The position numbers were made by a program, and so were the translations under genes. DNA of 64,000 bases, from contig NZ_JANQBB010000004.1 in the NCBI RefSeq assembly GCF_024721975.1, positions 471,846 through 535,845 on the forward strand. The letters are read 5' to 3'. Of the stretch, positions 35,353-43,212 are shown piece after piece. A model generated the notes under the pieces. That model worked only from the letters and a program-made list of their open reading frames with translations, did not search any database and had not been told where the DNA came from. Within the stretch, counting starts at the first letter, position 1, and each line of letters begins with the position of its first letter. This stretch comes from Paenibacillus endoradicis (GTDB taxonomy: Bacteria > Bacillota > Bacilli > Paenibacillales > Paenibacillaceae).

Positions 35353-35967
35353 ATGTGCAGGGGTTTGGGTAATAGTGTTCGTCTATTGTATGGAGAGGAG
35401 GGGGAGCAGATTAATGAGCAGGAATGGTTGAACAGTATTCGGGCAGGCGGTACAAGTAGATATAAAGAGTTTGTACAGGTCTATCATGAGCATGTGTATC
35501 GGACAGCATTTGCTGTACTACACCATCATCAGGACGCTGAGGATGTAACGCAAGAAGTATTCGTTCAAATCTATCGGGCTCTCCCTGAGTATCGCAATCA
35601 AGGTTTAAAAACTTGGATAACACGCATTACAGTGAATCGAGCGATAGATGCAAGGAGAAGGATTGGTAGGCAACGTGAAGATATCGTAGAAGACACTGAT
35701 CAACAATATGAATCATTGCATAACAAGGAACAAGAACCATCTATAGAAGATACTTTAGTAGCTCTAGAACGAAAAGCGATGATTCATCAAGAAATTAATC
35801 AGTTGCCAGAGCAGTATCAAGAAATTATTCATGCATTCTATATGGATGAAAAAAGTTATGAACAGATTTCTAAGGAAACTGGTCTTGAGAAAAAATCAGT
35901 AGAATCACGACTTTATCGAGCTAGATTATGGATGAAGCGACATTGGCGAAAGGAGGATTTTGAATGA
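35353..35967 (+). CDS. ECF-family RNA polymerase sigma factor
   Basis: Region 2 (YRTAFAVLHHHQDAEDVTQEVFVQIYRALPEYR, then LKTWITRITVNRAIDARRR) and region 4 (LPEQYQEIIHAFYMDEKSYEQISKETGLEKKSVESRLYRARLWMKRH) are clear. The start is uncertain. The open frame begins at a TTG at 35338, inside the terminator T run; ATG 35353 has no ribosome site. The best Shine-Dalgarno sequence (AGGAGG at 35396-35401) is followed 8 bases later by ATT at 35410, which would give INEQEWLNSIRAGG, the expected N-terminus. An AUU start or a mutated start is possible. Its stop overlaps the anti-sigma start. Confidence 0.85.
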   Translation: MCRGLGNSVRLLYGEEGEQINEQEWLNSIRAGGTSRYKEFVQVYHEHVYRTAFAVLHHHQDAEDVTQEVFVQIYRALPEYRNQGLKTWITRITVNRAIDARRRIGRQREDIVEDTDQQYESLHNKEQEPSIEDTLVALERKAMIHQEINQLPEQYQEIIHAFYMDEKSYEQISKETGLEKKSVESRLYRARLWMKRHWRKEDFE

Positions 35968-36440
35968 AAGATCAACTTATGCATATTAGCAAGCAAGAAC
36001 TTTGTGCGTACATACGCAATGAGGTAAGTGAACAACAGCGAGAACGAGTTGAGTTGGAAATTCAATTATGCGAACAATGTATGGAGCAATTTGTATCATT
36101 ATTAGATCAGCTTCCACTCGAGTCAACGCTTGACTCAGAATTAGTAAGTAATCAAGTTACAGATACTATTCGTCAGCAAGCTGTAGTTACAAAGCCACGC
36201 TGGATACAGCGACCTGTCGTACAGTATGGTATAGCAGCATCGATTACTCTATTGCTTATTACATCAGGACTAATGAGTTCAGTATCTCATACACTTGTTA
36301 AGCTAGATCGGACGGTGCAATCACAAAACATCGAGAAACCACCAGTTCCGGAATCCTCTGCCGAACCTAAATCAGAGAAATGGCTTGATAAAGCGTCGCG
36401 ATGGATAGAAGCAGTACAAGATAGTCGATTTGAAAAATGA
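35964..36440 (+). CDS. Membrane anti-sigma factor
   Basis: 158 residues. The N-terminal cytoplasmic part resembles a zinc-binding anti-sigma domain: the CxxC pair (CEQC at about 37-40) and an earlier Cys (ELCAYIRNEVS) are present, but the usual His three residues before the pair is missing. One membrane span lies at about 90-108 (YGIAASITLLLITSGLMSS). A short outside tail follows. The start overlaps the sigma stop by four bases (ATGA). It probably holds the preceding sigma factor at the membrane. Confidence 0.82.
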   Translation: MKDQLMHISKQELCAYIRNEVSEQQRERVELEIQLCEQCMEQFVSLLDQLPLESTLDSELVSNQVTDTIRQQAVVTKPRWIQRPVVQYGIAASITLLLITSGLMSSVSHTLVKLDRTVQSQNIEKPPVPESSAEPKSEKWLDKASRWIEAVQDSRFEK

Positions 36441-36566
36441 GTAGATGCTAACTATCTATACATGAATTCAATTTGTAAGCGATAAAAAACCAATGCTTCC
36501 GAAGTGATTTTTCATTTACGGGAAGCAGTTGAGTAAAATATTAATAATTTTAAGGAGTTGAAAAAG

Positions 36567-37709
36567 ATGAGAGCAGAAAATAAAAGCCCTCTAGTGGCCT
36601 TTTTACTATCGCTACTACCAGGGTTCGGGCATCTTTATATCGGTAGAGTTTTTCGGTTTATTGTATATGCCGGCGGATTCTTTGGTCCATTAGGCTTACT
36701 GTTCATAATAAGTATATTTGATGGGTATGTGGATGGAGAATCTTTTGCCTTAGCGGCAATCTTTTCAGGATTGTTTGGCGTAATTAATATGCTTGATATG
36801 CTTATTACGATTGCAGGTGGGAAGCATCGTGCTTTCCAACCGGCATCCGCAACAATGGAACGTGATGAGTATGGTCAACTACGCTATGTATACGATCCGC
36901 TAGAAGTAAAGGAACAAAGTGAGAAGACTAAGGTGATGATGATGTCCATTATCCCAGGTCTTGGTCATATGTATATGGGTTTACTTACGCGAGGCATTAC
37001 ACTTATGGTTCTATTTGTTGGTGTATTCGGCGTAACGTTATTCCTTGGTATCGTTCTTGATACACTATCTATCTTAATACTTTGGTTAGCGTTACCAATT
37101 ATTTGGATTTATGGTATGTTCGATGCATTAGCATTATTAGCTTCGCGTCAAAAAGGTGAAGAAATTAATGATGAATCATTATTTTCTAATATGGAGAGTT
37201 ATATGGCCGATGGTCGTAAAAACCGTGTTACAGCCATTGGATTATCGATTTTTCCAGGTGCAGGTCATTTGTATCTTGGACTTCAACAACGTGGTTTACA
37301 ACTAATGGGAAGCTTCTTGGTAAGTATTTTTATTATGGATCAATTGCACTTGACCATATTCTTATTCCTATTGCCTTTATTATGGTGTTATGCATTCTTT
37401 GATATTATGTTCCAACTGCGTAGATGGGAACAGGATGAATTGAAGGATGAGCCTTTTGTAGCAATGTTTATTCCTTACCAACGCTGGATTGGAATTGGCT
37501 TACTTGTCGTAGGGATTTATTACTTGTTCGATAAAATTGCATCGAGATTGATTGAGATAAAGTTCCCAGAGTGGTCAAGGGAGTACTATGAATTGAAATA
37601 TATGTTACCTACCGCAGTTATCGCATTTGTTATGATCGTACTTGGCATGAAGTTACTATTCGGAACGTCAAGCAAACGAAATACACGTGATGAGGGAGGT
37701 AATGAATAA
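36567..37709 (+). CDS. Membrane protein with three PGxGHxYxG repeats
   Basis: 380 residues from the ATG at 36567, nine bases after AAGGAG. Three internal repeats of the same helical hairpin are visible: LLPGFGHLYIGR near 17, IIPGLGHMYMGL near 132 and IFPGAGHLYLGL near 230, each followed by a long hydrophobic pair. This is the signature of TM2-like/DUF5683 small membrane modules, here triplicated. The C-terminus adds two more spans. The function is unknown. It lies third in the ECF operon, coupled to the next gene, so an envelope-stress role is likely. Confidence 0.75.
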   Translation: MRAENKSPLVAFLLSLLPGFGHLYIGRVFRFIVYAGGFFGPLGLLFIISIFDGYVDGESFALAAIFSGLFGVINMLDMLITIAGGKHRAFQPASATMERDEYGQLRYVYDPLEVKEQSEKTKVMMMSIIPGLGHMYMGLLTRGITLMVLFVGVFGVTLFLGIVLDTLSILILWLALPIIWIYGMFDALALLASRQKGEEINDESLFSNMESYMADGRKNRVTAIGLSIFPGAGHLYLGLQQRGLQLMGSFLVSIFIMDQLHLTIFLFLLPLLWCYAFFDIMFQLRRWEQDELKDEPFVAMFIPYQRWIGIGLLVVGIYYLFDKIASRLIEIKFPEWSREYYELKYMLPTAVIAFVMIVLGMKLLFGTSSKRNTRDEGGNE

Positions 37710-38395
37710 TGGAAGCTGTAACTAGAGAGCACGTAAGTGAAACTTACCACCGTGAAGTACAACAGAAGCAGGTTTGGCGAATCGGGTCATTTTCAATGGG
37801 AGTAACATTGATTGGCATTGGAATCGCATTTGCAATGTCGTTATGGCAGGAAACATCAGCATATGAGCTATTATTGTGGCTAGCACCAGTTGTATTTATA
37901 TTACTGGGAGGCGAATTGTTGCTGACAATGAGATTAAGCCATCATCAGAAGTATCAGATGAAATACGATTGGCTAAGTCTTTGGTTTGTTTCAATTATTA
38001 GTGTAGGAGCATTGATTATGTCTGTACTGTTCTATACTGGTATTACGGATGAGTTGAACCAAGCATTTAATATGAAAGAGCGTTCGTTATTCGTAGATGA
38101 GAAGGTCGCTATAGCTCAAGATCAATTTTCTAAAATTGTAGTGAAAGGTAATGTTCCGGTTACAATAGCTGAACATGAAGGACTAACAGACGTTCTATTA
38201 ACTGGTTCTATAACTTATGAAGCGAAAGACGCCGTGACATTGCGGGACCAGCAATTACTGCAAACGAAGCAAGTAGGTGATGTGCTATACGTATTCGTTA
38301 ACAATATTGAACACGAAGTTAGTGGACTAGTTACGGATCGAGTATTTTCTAATCTTATATTATCTGTACCAGCAGGTAGTGTAATTGAATCATAA
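37709..38395 (+). CDS. Membrane protein with C-terminal external domain, ECF operon
   Basis: 228 residues. Three membrane spans (about 27-48, 53-72, 88-110) are followed by an external domain (120-228) with beta-rich pattern (FSKIVVKGNVPVTIAEHEG...VLYVFVNNIEHEV). The tail resembles the adhesin-like/DUF4097 fold seen in envelope-stress proteins such as LiaF/YvqF, but the resemblance is only in outline. The start overlaps the previous stop by one base (TAATG) with GGAGG upstream. It is the last gene before a terminator. Confidence 0.7.
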   Translation: MEAVTREHVSETYHREVQQKQVWRIGSFSMGVTLIGIGIAFAMSLWQETSAYELLLWLAPVVFILLGGELLLTMRLSHHQKYQMKYDWLSLWFVSIISVGALIMSVLFYTGITDELNQAFNMKERSLFVDEKVAIAQDQFSKIVVKGNVPVTIAEHEGLTDVLLTGSITYEAKDAVTLRDQQLLQTKQVGDVLYVFVNNIEHEVSGLVTDRVFSNLILSVPAGSVIES

Positions 38396-38397
38396 TG

Positions 38398-38437
38398 TAA
38401 AAAGCAGAAGCTTCCAATACGGATACTTCTGCTTTTT
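38398..38437 (+). terminator. Terminator of the ECF operon
   Basis: Arms AAAAAGCAGAAG and CTTCTGCTTTTT directly after the stop codon at 38395. Confidence 0.92.
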
Positions 38438-38557
38438 AATTACATGGAACTCGGTATTATGTTGTCTAACATGCCCTATATAAAAGCTGCCCTGCTCTGA
38501 GGACAACGGCGAGTGGAATAGCGATTGGTACCACCGCAATGCCCCAGTATACATTAC

Positions 38558-38607
38558 AAACGCCCCTACCAATCCACTTAAGTTGAAGTGGTTGATAGGG
38601 GCGTTTC
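38558..38607 (-). terminator. Terminator of the qox operon
   Basis: Arms AACGCCCCTACCAATCCACTT and its near-perfect complement form a long GC-containing stem, followed on the minus strand by a weak T tail (GTTTGTAATG). The 38440-38557 stretch before it is richer in GC than its surroundings; see the separate observation. Confidence 0.75.
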
Positions 38608-38621
38608 TGCGAGTCTACAGT

Positions 38622-38948
38622 TTATACTGCAACCGCATTGTAAGTCATAATCCAGATAGATCCGATAACGATCGTAAGTAGGATAACAACAGCAAAGACA
38701 AGTGAGATAAGGTTGTATCTTGGTCCATCTTCTTCACGAATATGCATGAAGAATAGTAATTGAACTAGTAATTGTAATACAGCTGTAACAAGTACGATAA
38801 CGATCGTTGTCGTCTTATTAAACATGTCATTCAATACAGCAACCAAAGGAATAATGGTTAACACGATGGATAGAACGAAACCAAGAATATAAGATTTCAT
38901 TGAACCATGTGAATGCGCTTGGTGCTCATTTTGTTGATGAGATGCCAT
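38622..38948 (-). CDS. qoxD: Quinol oxidase subunit IV
   Basis: 108 residues with a His-rich N-terminus and three membrane spans (about 18-38, 45-68, 80-104). FMHIREEDGPRYN is characteristic of CyoD/QoxD, the small subunit that stabilises aa3/bo-type quinol oxidases. It follows qoxC with one base between. Its reaction role is assembly rather than catalysis. It is the last gene of the qoxABCD unit. Confidence 0.9.
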   Translation of the reverse strand: MASHQQNEHQAHSHGSMKSYILGFVLSIVLTIIPLVAVLNDMFNKTTTIVIVLVTAVLQLLVQLLFFMHIREEDGPRYNLISLVFAVVILLTIVIGSIWIMTYNAVAV

Positions 38949-38949
38949 G

Positions 38950-39549
38950 CTACATCACCTCCATAAGGTAGACGATTGAGAATACGAAGATCCAAATAAC
39001 GTCCAAGAAATGCCAGTACAAGCTAATGATATTAACACGTCGCTTTGTAGCAGGGGTAATACCACGTCTAGCAATTTGGATAATAACTGAAGTGATCCAA
39101 ACAATACCAAGTGAAACGTGAAGTCCGTGAGTACCAACTAAAGTAAAGAAGGCTGACCAATATGCACTTGTTCCGATATTAGCACCTTCATGAACTAAGT
39201 GAATGAACTCTGAAACTTCAAGATAGATAAAGGATAATCCAAGTAAAGCTGAAACAGCTAGCCATAATATAAGCCCTTGCTTATTACCTCTATTCATTGA
39301 AAGCAGTGCTAGACCACTTGTAAAGCTACTTGTTAACAATATAAAAGTCGAAACGATAATCCCATTAATCTCGATAAGATCTGCACCTACAGGACCGCCT
39401 GCAACGTTACCACGAAGGACAACAAATGTAGCAAATAGTGTAGAGAACAGAATAACATCGGTAACCATGAACAACCAGAAACCAAATTGTTTCAATTGAT
39501 CAGGATCTTGATGGCCATGATCGTGTTCATGCGAATGTGCTTGTGCCAT
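38950..39549 (-). CDS. qoxC: Quinol oxidase subunit III
   Basis: 199 residues, five membrane spans after a His-rich N-terminus. Subunit III motifs seen are FGFWLFMVTDVILFSTLFATF, EVSEFIHLV and LVGTHGLHVSLGIVWI. The family helps keep the proton-pumping channel stable. Its stop lies two bases before qoxD, and its first base is shared with the end of qoxB. The short five-helix form is that of CyoC/QoxC. Confidence 0.92.
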   Translation of the reverse strand: MAQAHSHEHDHGHQDPDQLKQFGFWLFMVTDVILFSTLFATFVVLRGNVAGGPVGADLIEINGIIVSTFILLTSSFTSGLALLSMNRGNKQGLILWLAVSALLGLSFIYLEVSEFIHLVHEGANIGTSAYWSAFFTLVGTHGLHVSLGIVWITSVIIQIARRGITPATKRRVNIISLYWHFLDVIWIFVFSIVYLMEVM

Positions 39550-41543
39550 TATTTAGCCCCCTTTAATGCAGCGGCTTCGATACGTTCAATTTCTTCAACT
39601 GAAACATAGTAATCATCGTCATAGTTGAAGGATCGAGCTAACATCGTAACAACAACGCCGACTAAGCCTAGAATGATCATCCATTTCCAATCCCATACAA
39701 AACCGAAACCAGCAACGAACCAGAAACCAGACATAATGATTGGAATACCAGAGTTTTTAGGCATATGAATTGGTTCAAGTGGAGCTGTATCAGCTGCGAT
39801 AACCTCAGCTGGATCTGCTTCACCTTTAGCATGACGTTCTTTCTTCTCCCACCAGTCATCTTGCTCAACTACATGTGGAACACGTGCAAAGTTATAGAAC
39901 GGTGCAGGAGATGGGATGGACCATTCAAGTGTACGGCCTTGACCCCAGTTGTCGCCGTTTGTATCTTTTTTCAAGAATCTAATACTATGAGCGATTTGCC
40001 ATACTTGGAATAGGAATGCTAGACCCATGATGAATCCACCAATTGTGGACACAACGTTAAGCGGCTGCCAACCCATGTCGAAGTTATACTCGTTAAAGCG
40101 ACGAGTCATACCCATTAATCCAAGTGCGTATTGTGGCATGAAACATACGTAGAAACCGATATTCCATAACCAGAATGCCCATTTACCAAGTCCTTCATGT
40201 AATTTGAAGCCGAACATTTTTGGCCACCAGTAATATAGACCTGCAAAGTAACCGAATACTACACCACCAATTAATACTTGGTGGAAATGGGCTATTAAGA
40301 AGTAACTATTATGGAACTGGAAGTCAGCTGGTGCAACAGATAGTAGCACCCCTGTCATACCACCGATAATGAAACATGGTATAAACGCTATAGTCCACAT
40401 CATCGGAGTAGGGAATGATAATTTGCCTCGATACATCGTAAAGAGCCAGTTAAACACCTTAACCCCGGTTGGTATGGCTATAATCATTGTCGTAACTGCG
40501 AAGAATGCATTAACATTCGCTCCAGAACCCATTGTAAAGAAGTGGTGGGCCCATGTGAAGAAGGAGAAGAAGCTAATGGACATTAACGCAAACACCATTG
40601 ATTTGTAACCGAAAATTTTCTTTTTGGAGAAGGTTGCAACAACCTCTGAGAAAATACCGAATGCTGGTAGAACAACGATATATACCTCTGGGTGACCCCA
40701 CATCCAGATCAAGTTGAGATACATCATAGGATTACCGCCGCCATCAACAGTGAAGAAGTGAGCACCTAGATAACGGTCAAGGAATAATAGGAATAATGTA
40801 ACTGTCAAGATAGGGAATGCGAACATAATCGTTACAGAAGAAGCGAAAACAGACCAAGAGAACATTGGCATTTTCATAAGCTTCATACCTGGTGCACGCA
40901 TTTTTAAGATTGTAACTACAAAGTTAATACCAGTTGCTAGTGATCCCATACCGGAGATTTGAATACCCCATATATAGAAGTCCTGACCTACACCTGGACT
41001 ACCGGTTACCTCAGATAGTGGAGGATATGATAACCAACCAGCGTCTGGAGAACCACCAATTACGAATGAAACGTTGAACAACATCGCACCAGCAAAGAAC
41101 ATCCAGAAGCTGAATGAGTTCAAGAATGGGAAGGCTACGTCACGTGCTCCCAATTGCAATGGAACGATAATGTTGAATAAACCGAACATTAATGGCATCG
41201 CCATAAATAAGATCATTATTACACCATGCGTAGTGAAGATCGCATTATAGTGGTCTGCAGCCAAAAATTCTAATTCTGGTGCAGCTAGTTGGACACGCAT
41301 TAATAACGCATCAACACCACCACGGAATAGCATTAAAATAGCACAGATGATATACATGATACCGATTTTTTTATGATCGACAGTAGTTAACCATTCTGTC
41401 CAGAGCCATTGCCATTTTTTGAAATAAGTTAGAATAAATACAATGGCAACCATTGCTAGAGCAATTGATACTTGTGCACCCAAAATCATTGGGTCTCCGG
41501 TAACAAAAAACTCAGAAGCAAACTCTTTAATTGTTTCTAACAT
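39549..41543 (-). CDS. qoxB: Quinol oxidase subunit I (heme-copper)
   Basis: 664 residues with about 14-15 membrane spans. Heme and copper ligands are seen in FTTHGVIMI (low-spin heme His), WMWGHPEVYI (CuB His and cross-linked Tyr), THAHHFFT-like AHHFFTMG (CuB His pair) and AHFHQVLIGG (both heme His). The N-terminal extra helix and C-terminal extra span are typical of QoxB/CyoB rather than CtaD. It reduces oxygen to water and pumps protons. The catalytic core of the qox operon. Confidence 0.95.
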   Translation of the reverse strand: MLETIKEFASEFFVTGDPMILGAQVSIALAMVAIVFILTYFKKWQWLWTEWLTTVDHKKIGIMYIICAILMLFRGGVDALLMRVQLAAPELEFLAADHYNAIFTTHGVIMILFMAMPLMFGLFNIIVPLQLGARDVAFPFLNSFSFWMFFAGAMLFNVSFVIGGSPDAGWLSYPPLSEVTGSPGVGQDFYIWGIQISGMGSLATGINFVVTILKMRAPGMKLMKMPMFSWSVFASSVTIMFAFPILTVTLFLLFLDRYLGAHFFTVDGGGNPMMYLNLIWMWGHPEVYIVVLPAFGIFSEVVATFSKKKIFGYKSMVFALMSISFFSFFTWAHHFFTMGSGANVNAFFAVTTMIIAIPTGVKVFNWLFTMYRGKLSFPTPMMWTIAFIPCFIIGGMTGVLLSVAPADFQFHNSYFLIAHFHQVLIGGVVFGYFAGLYYWWPKMFGFKLHEGLGKWAFWLWNIGFYVCFMPQYALGLMGMTRRFNEYNFDMGWQPLNVVSTIGGFIMGLAFLFQVWQIAHSIRFLKKDTNGDNWGQGRTLEWSIPSPAPFYNFARVPHVVEQDDWWEKKERHAKGEADPAEVIAADTAPLEPIHMPKNSGIPIIMSGFWFVAGFGFVWDWKWMIILGLVGVVVTMLARSFNYDDDYYVSVEEIERIEAAALKGAK

Positions 41544-41576
41544 GGAGAGTAATCTCCTTTCGTATGATGAAATTTG

Positions 41577-42521
41577 TTAGTGATTATGATGCTCAGAACT
41601 TTCTTCATCGACAGCTTGATCATCAGTTTTAGTTACTCCAGATGCCATATGATTTGCATGGGCACTTGTTTCGCCTTCTTCTACATATTGAAGCACAATG
41701 TTATAGAATAAGTTTTCAGGGAAGCTAGAGAATTGAGCTACTTCAGCTGTACCTTGTTCTTTTAACTTCACTACATCTGCATCAGTTAAAGCAACTTCTG
41801 TTTGTTTAACTTCTTGCACCCAACGGTCGTACTCTTCTTTAGTAGTAACATCAGCATTAAATGTCATTTGTGCGAAGTCTTTACCAGTAAAGTTGGCTCC
41901 CGAACCATAATAAGTGCCTTCTTCATCAGCAAGAAGGTTTAAGGTCATCGCCATACCGCTCATAGCATAAAGTTGGCCCCCTAGATTAGGAATCCAGAAG
42001 GAATTCATTGCCATATCAGAAGTGAGTTTGAACACAACAGGAGTATCAACTGGGAATTTAACATAGTTGACCGTTGCAATCTCTTCATCAGGGTATGTGA
42101 ATAACCATTTCCAATCAAGTGAAGTAACTTGTATTTCAATTGGCTTCTGTTCTGATTGAATAGCGACAGATGGTTCTAATTTGTGAGTATAATCGACGGT
42201 AATAACCGCAAGAATTGCGATTGCTATAATCGGAATACCCCACCAAATAGTTTCTAACTTAGTGCTGTGTTCCCAATAAGGTTTGTATTTAGCTTTGCTG
42301 TTAGGACGTTCTCTGTATCGCCACACAATAACAGCTGTCATTGCAATTACAGGTACAGCAATAATCAGACAGATTAATGAGGAAATAATCATCAAATCTT
42401 TTTGAGCTGATGCAATAGGTCCCTTAGGATCGAGAACAAGATATTGATCACTACAGCCAGATAAGACAAGTATCATCGCAACAATAAGCAGTGCTGATAG
42501 CTTTCGAAAAACAGGTCTCAT
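41577..42521 (-). CDS. qoxA: Quinol oxidase subunit II, lipoprotein
   Basis: 314 residues from the ATG at 42521 (AAGGAG upstream); the much longer frame to 42707 is an artefact. A lipobox (LVLSGC) gives a lipidated Cys. Two membrane spans (about 45-65 and 90-110) anchor a cupredoxin domain outside. No Cys or CuA-binding set is present in that domain (the region DMAMNSFWIPNLGGQLYAMSGM holds none), which shows it takes electrons from quinol, not from cytochrome c. The C-terminal tail is Glu- and His-rich. First gene of qoxABCD. Confidence 0.93.
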   Translation of the reverse strand: MRPVFRKLSALLIVAMILVLSGCSDQYLVLDPKGPIASAQKDLMIISSLICLIIAVPVIAMTAVIVWRYRERPNSKAKYKPYWEHSTKLETIWWGIPIIAIAILAVITVDYTHKLEPSVAIQSEQKPIEIQVTSLDWKWLFTYPDEEIATVNYVKFPVDTPVVFKLTSDMAMNSFWIPNLGGQLYAMSGMAMTLNLLADEEGTYYGSGANFTGKDFAQMTFNADVTTKEEYDRWVQEVKQTEVALTDADVVKLKEQGTAEVAQFSSFPENLFYNIVLQYVEEGETSAHANHMASGVTKTDDQAVDEESSEHHNH

Positions 42522-42686
42522 GACGTTTCCACTCCTTGAGTTATTGAACTTAAGTCTAAGATAACAAATAATCACACATAAAAATGTAGGGTTAACGAAT
42601 CCGTAAATAAATTGTCTTATATCCGACATATCTCGTTCACTTCTTAGACATAACCTTTCCTGTTTTATTGATTTATATGACAAATC

Positions 42687-42736
42687 ACAAAAAAGGAAGC
42701 ATAGCACTCCTCCTTATGGAGTTGTGTATGCTTCCA
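42687..42736 (-). terminator. Terminator of the small membrane-protein gene
   Basis: On the minus strand GGAAGCATACAC pairs with the complementary stretch ending TATGCTTCC, followed by TTTTTT. It separates the small gene at 42761 from the qox operon. Confidence 0.85.
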
Positions 42737-42760
42737 AATATGAAGGTTATGAGGAGACGA

Positions 42761-43039
42761 TTAGGATTCTTCACGATCTGCCATTGATTGATTCATGGCA
42801 CGGGAATGTACTAAGCCAATGGCTGTTCCAATAACATAAATGTGAACACTACCAATTAAAAATCCTATACCAATCATTAACCCAAAGTTACGATCGTTGA
42901 ATTGAGTAATGTTGGAAAGACATAAAACCACACCAACTGATAAAATGACCCATGCGATAAAAGTCATAATCTTTACAATTTTTTTGGAATCAGGTTGAGC
43001 AGGTGATAAACCTTGTATATTAACAGTTTTGGTAGTCAT
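42761..43039 (-). CDS. Small membrane protein, unknown function
   Basis: About 92 residues. The ribosome site AAGGAG is 8 bases before the ATG at 43039 (5 before the ATG at 43042); the GTG further upstream overlaps that site. Two membrane spans are evident (about 24-44 and 52-76, IVKIMTFIAWVILSVGVVLCL and NFGLMIGIGFLIGSVHIYVIG), with a hydrophilic N-terminus rich in polar residues. It lies just upstream of qoxA on the same strand but has its own terminator. A respiratory role is suggested only by position. Confidence 0.65.
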   Translation of the reverse strand: MTTKTVNIQGLSPAQPDSKKIVKIMTFIAWVILSVGVVLCLSNITQFNDRNFGLMIGIGFLIGSVHIYVIGTAIGLVHSRAMNQSMADREES

Positions 43040-43212
43040 CATATTCACTCCTTAAATTTTCATTGTCATCTTGATCTTAATTTCATAATGAAAAATAGAT
43101 CGAAAGAAAACTCTTGAAGGATGTAAGGGTTTTCTTGTCTTTAATATAACACAAAGTTGTCACTTTGTTCAAACTTTTTTCACTTTTTAATCAAAATTTG
43201 GACACAAATCAA

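Noticed and set aside
38520..38560. T-box core-like GGTGGTACC on the minus strand
   Set aside because: Only nine bases match, the flanks differ from the T-box consensus, and no specifier stem or aminoacyl-tRNA gene follows.
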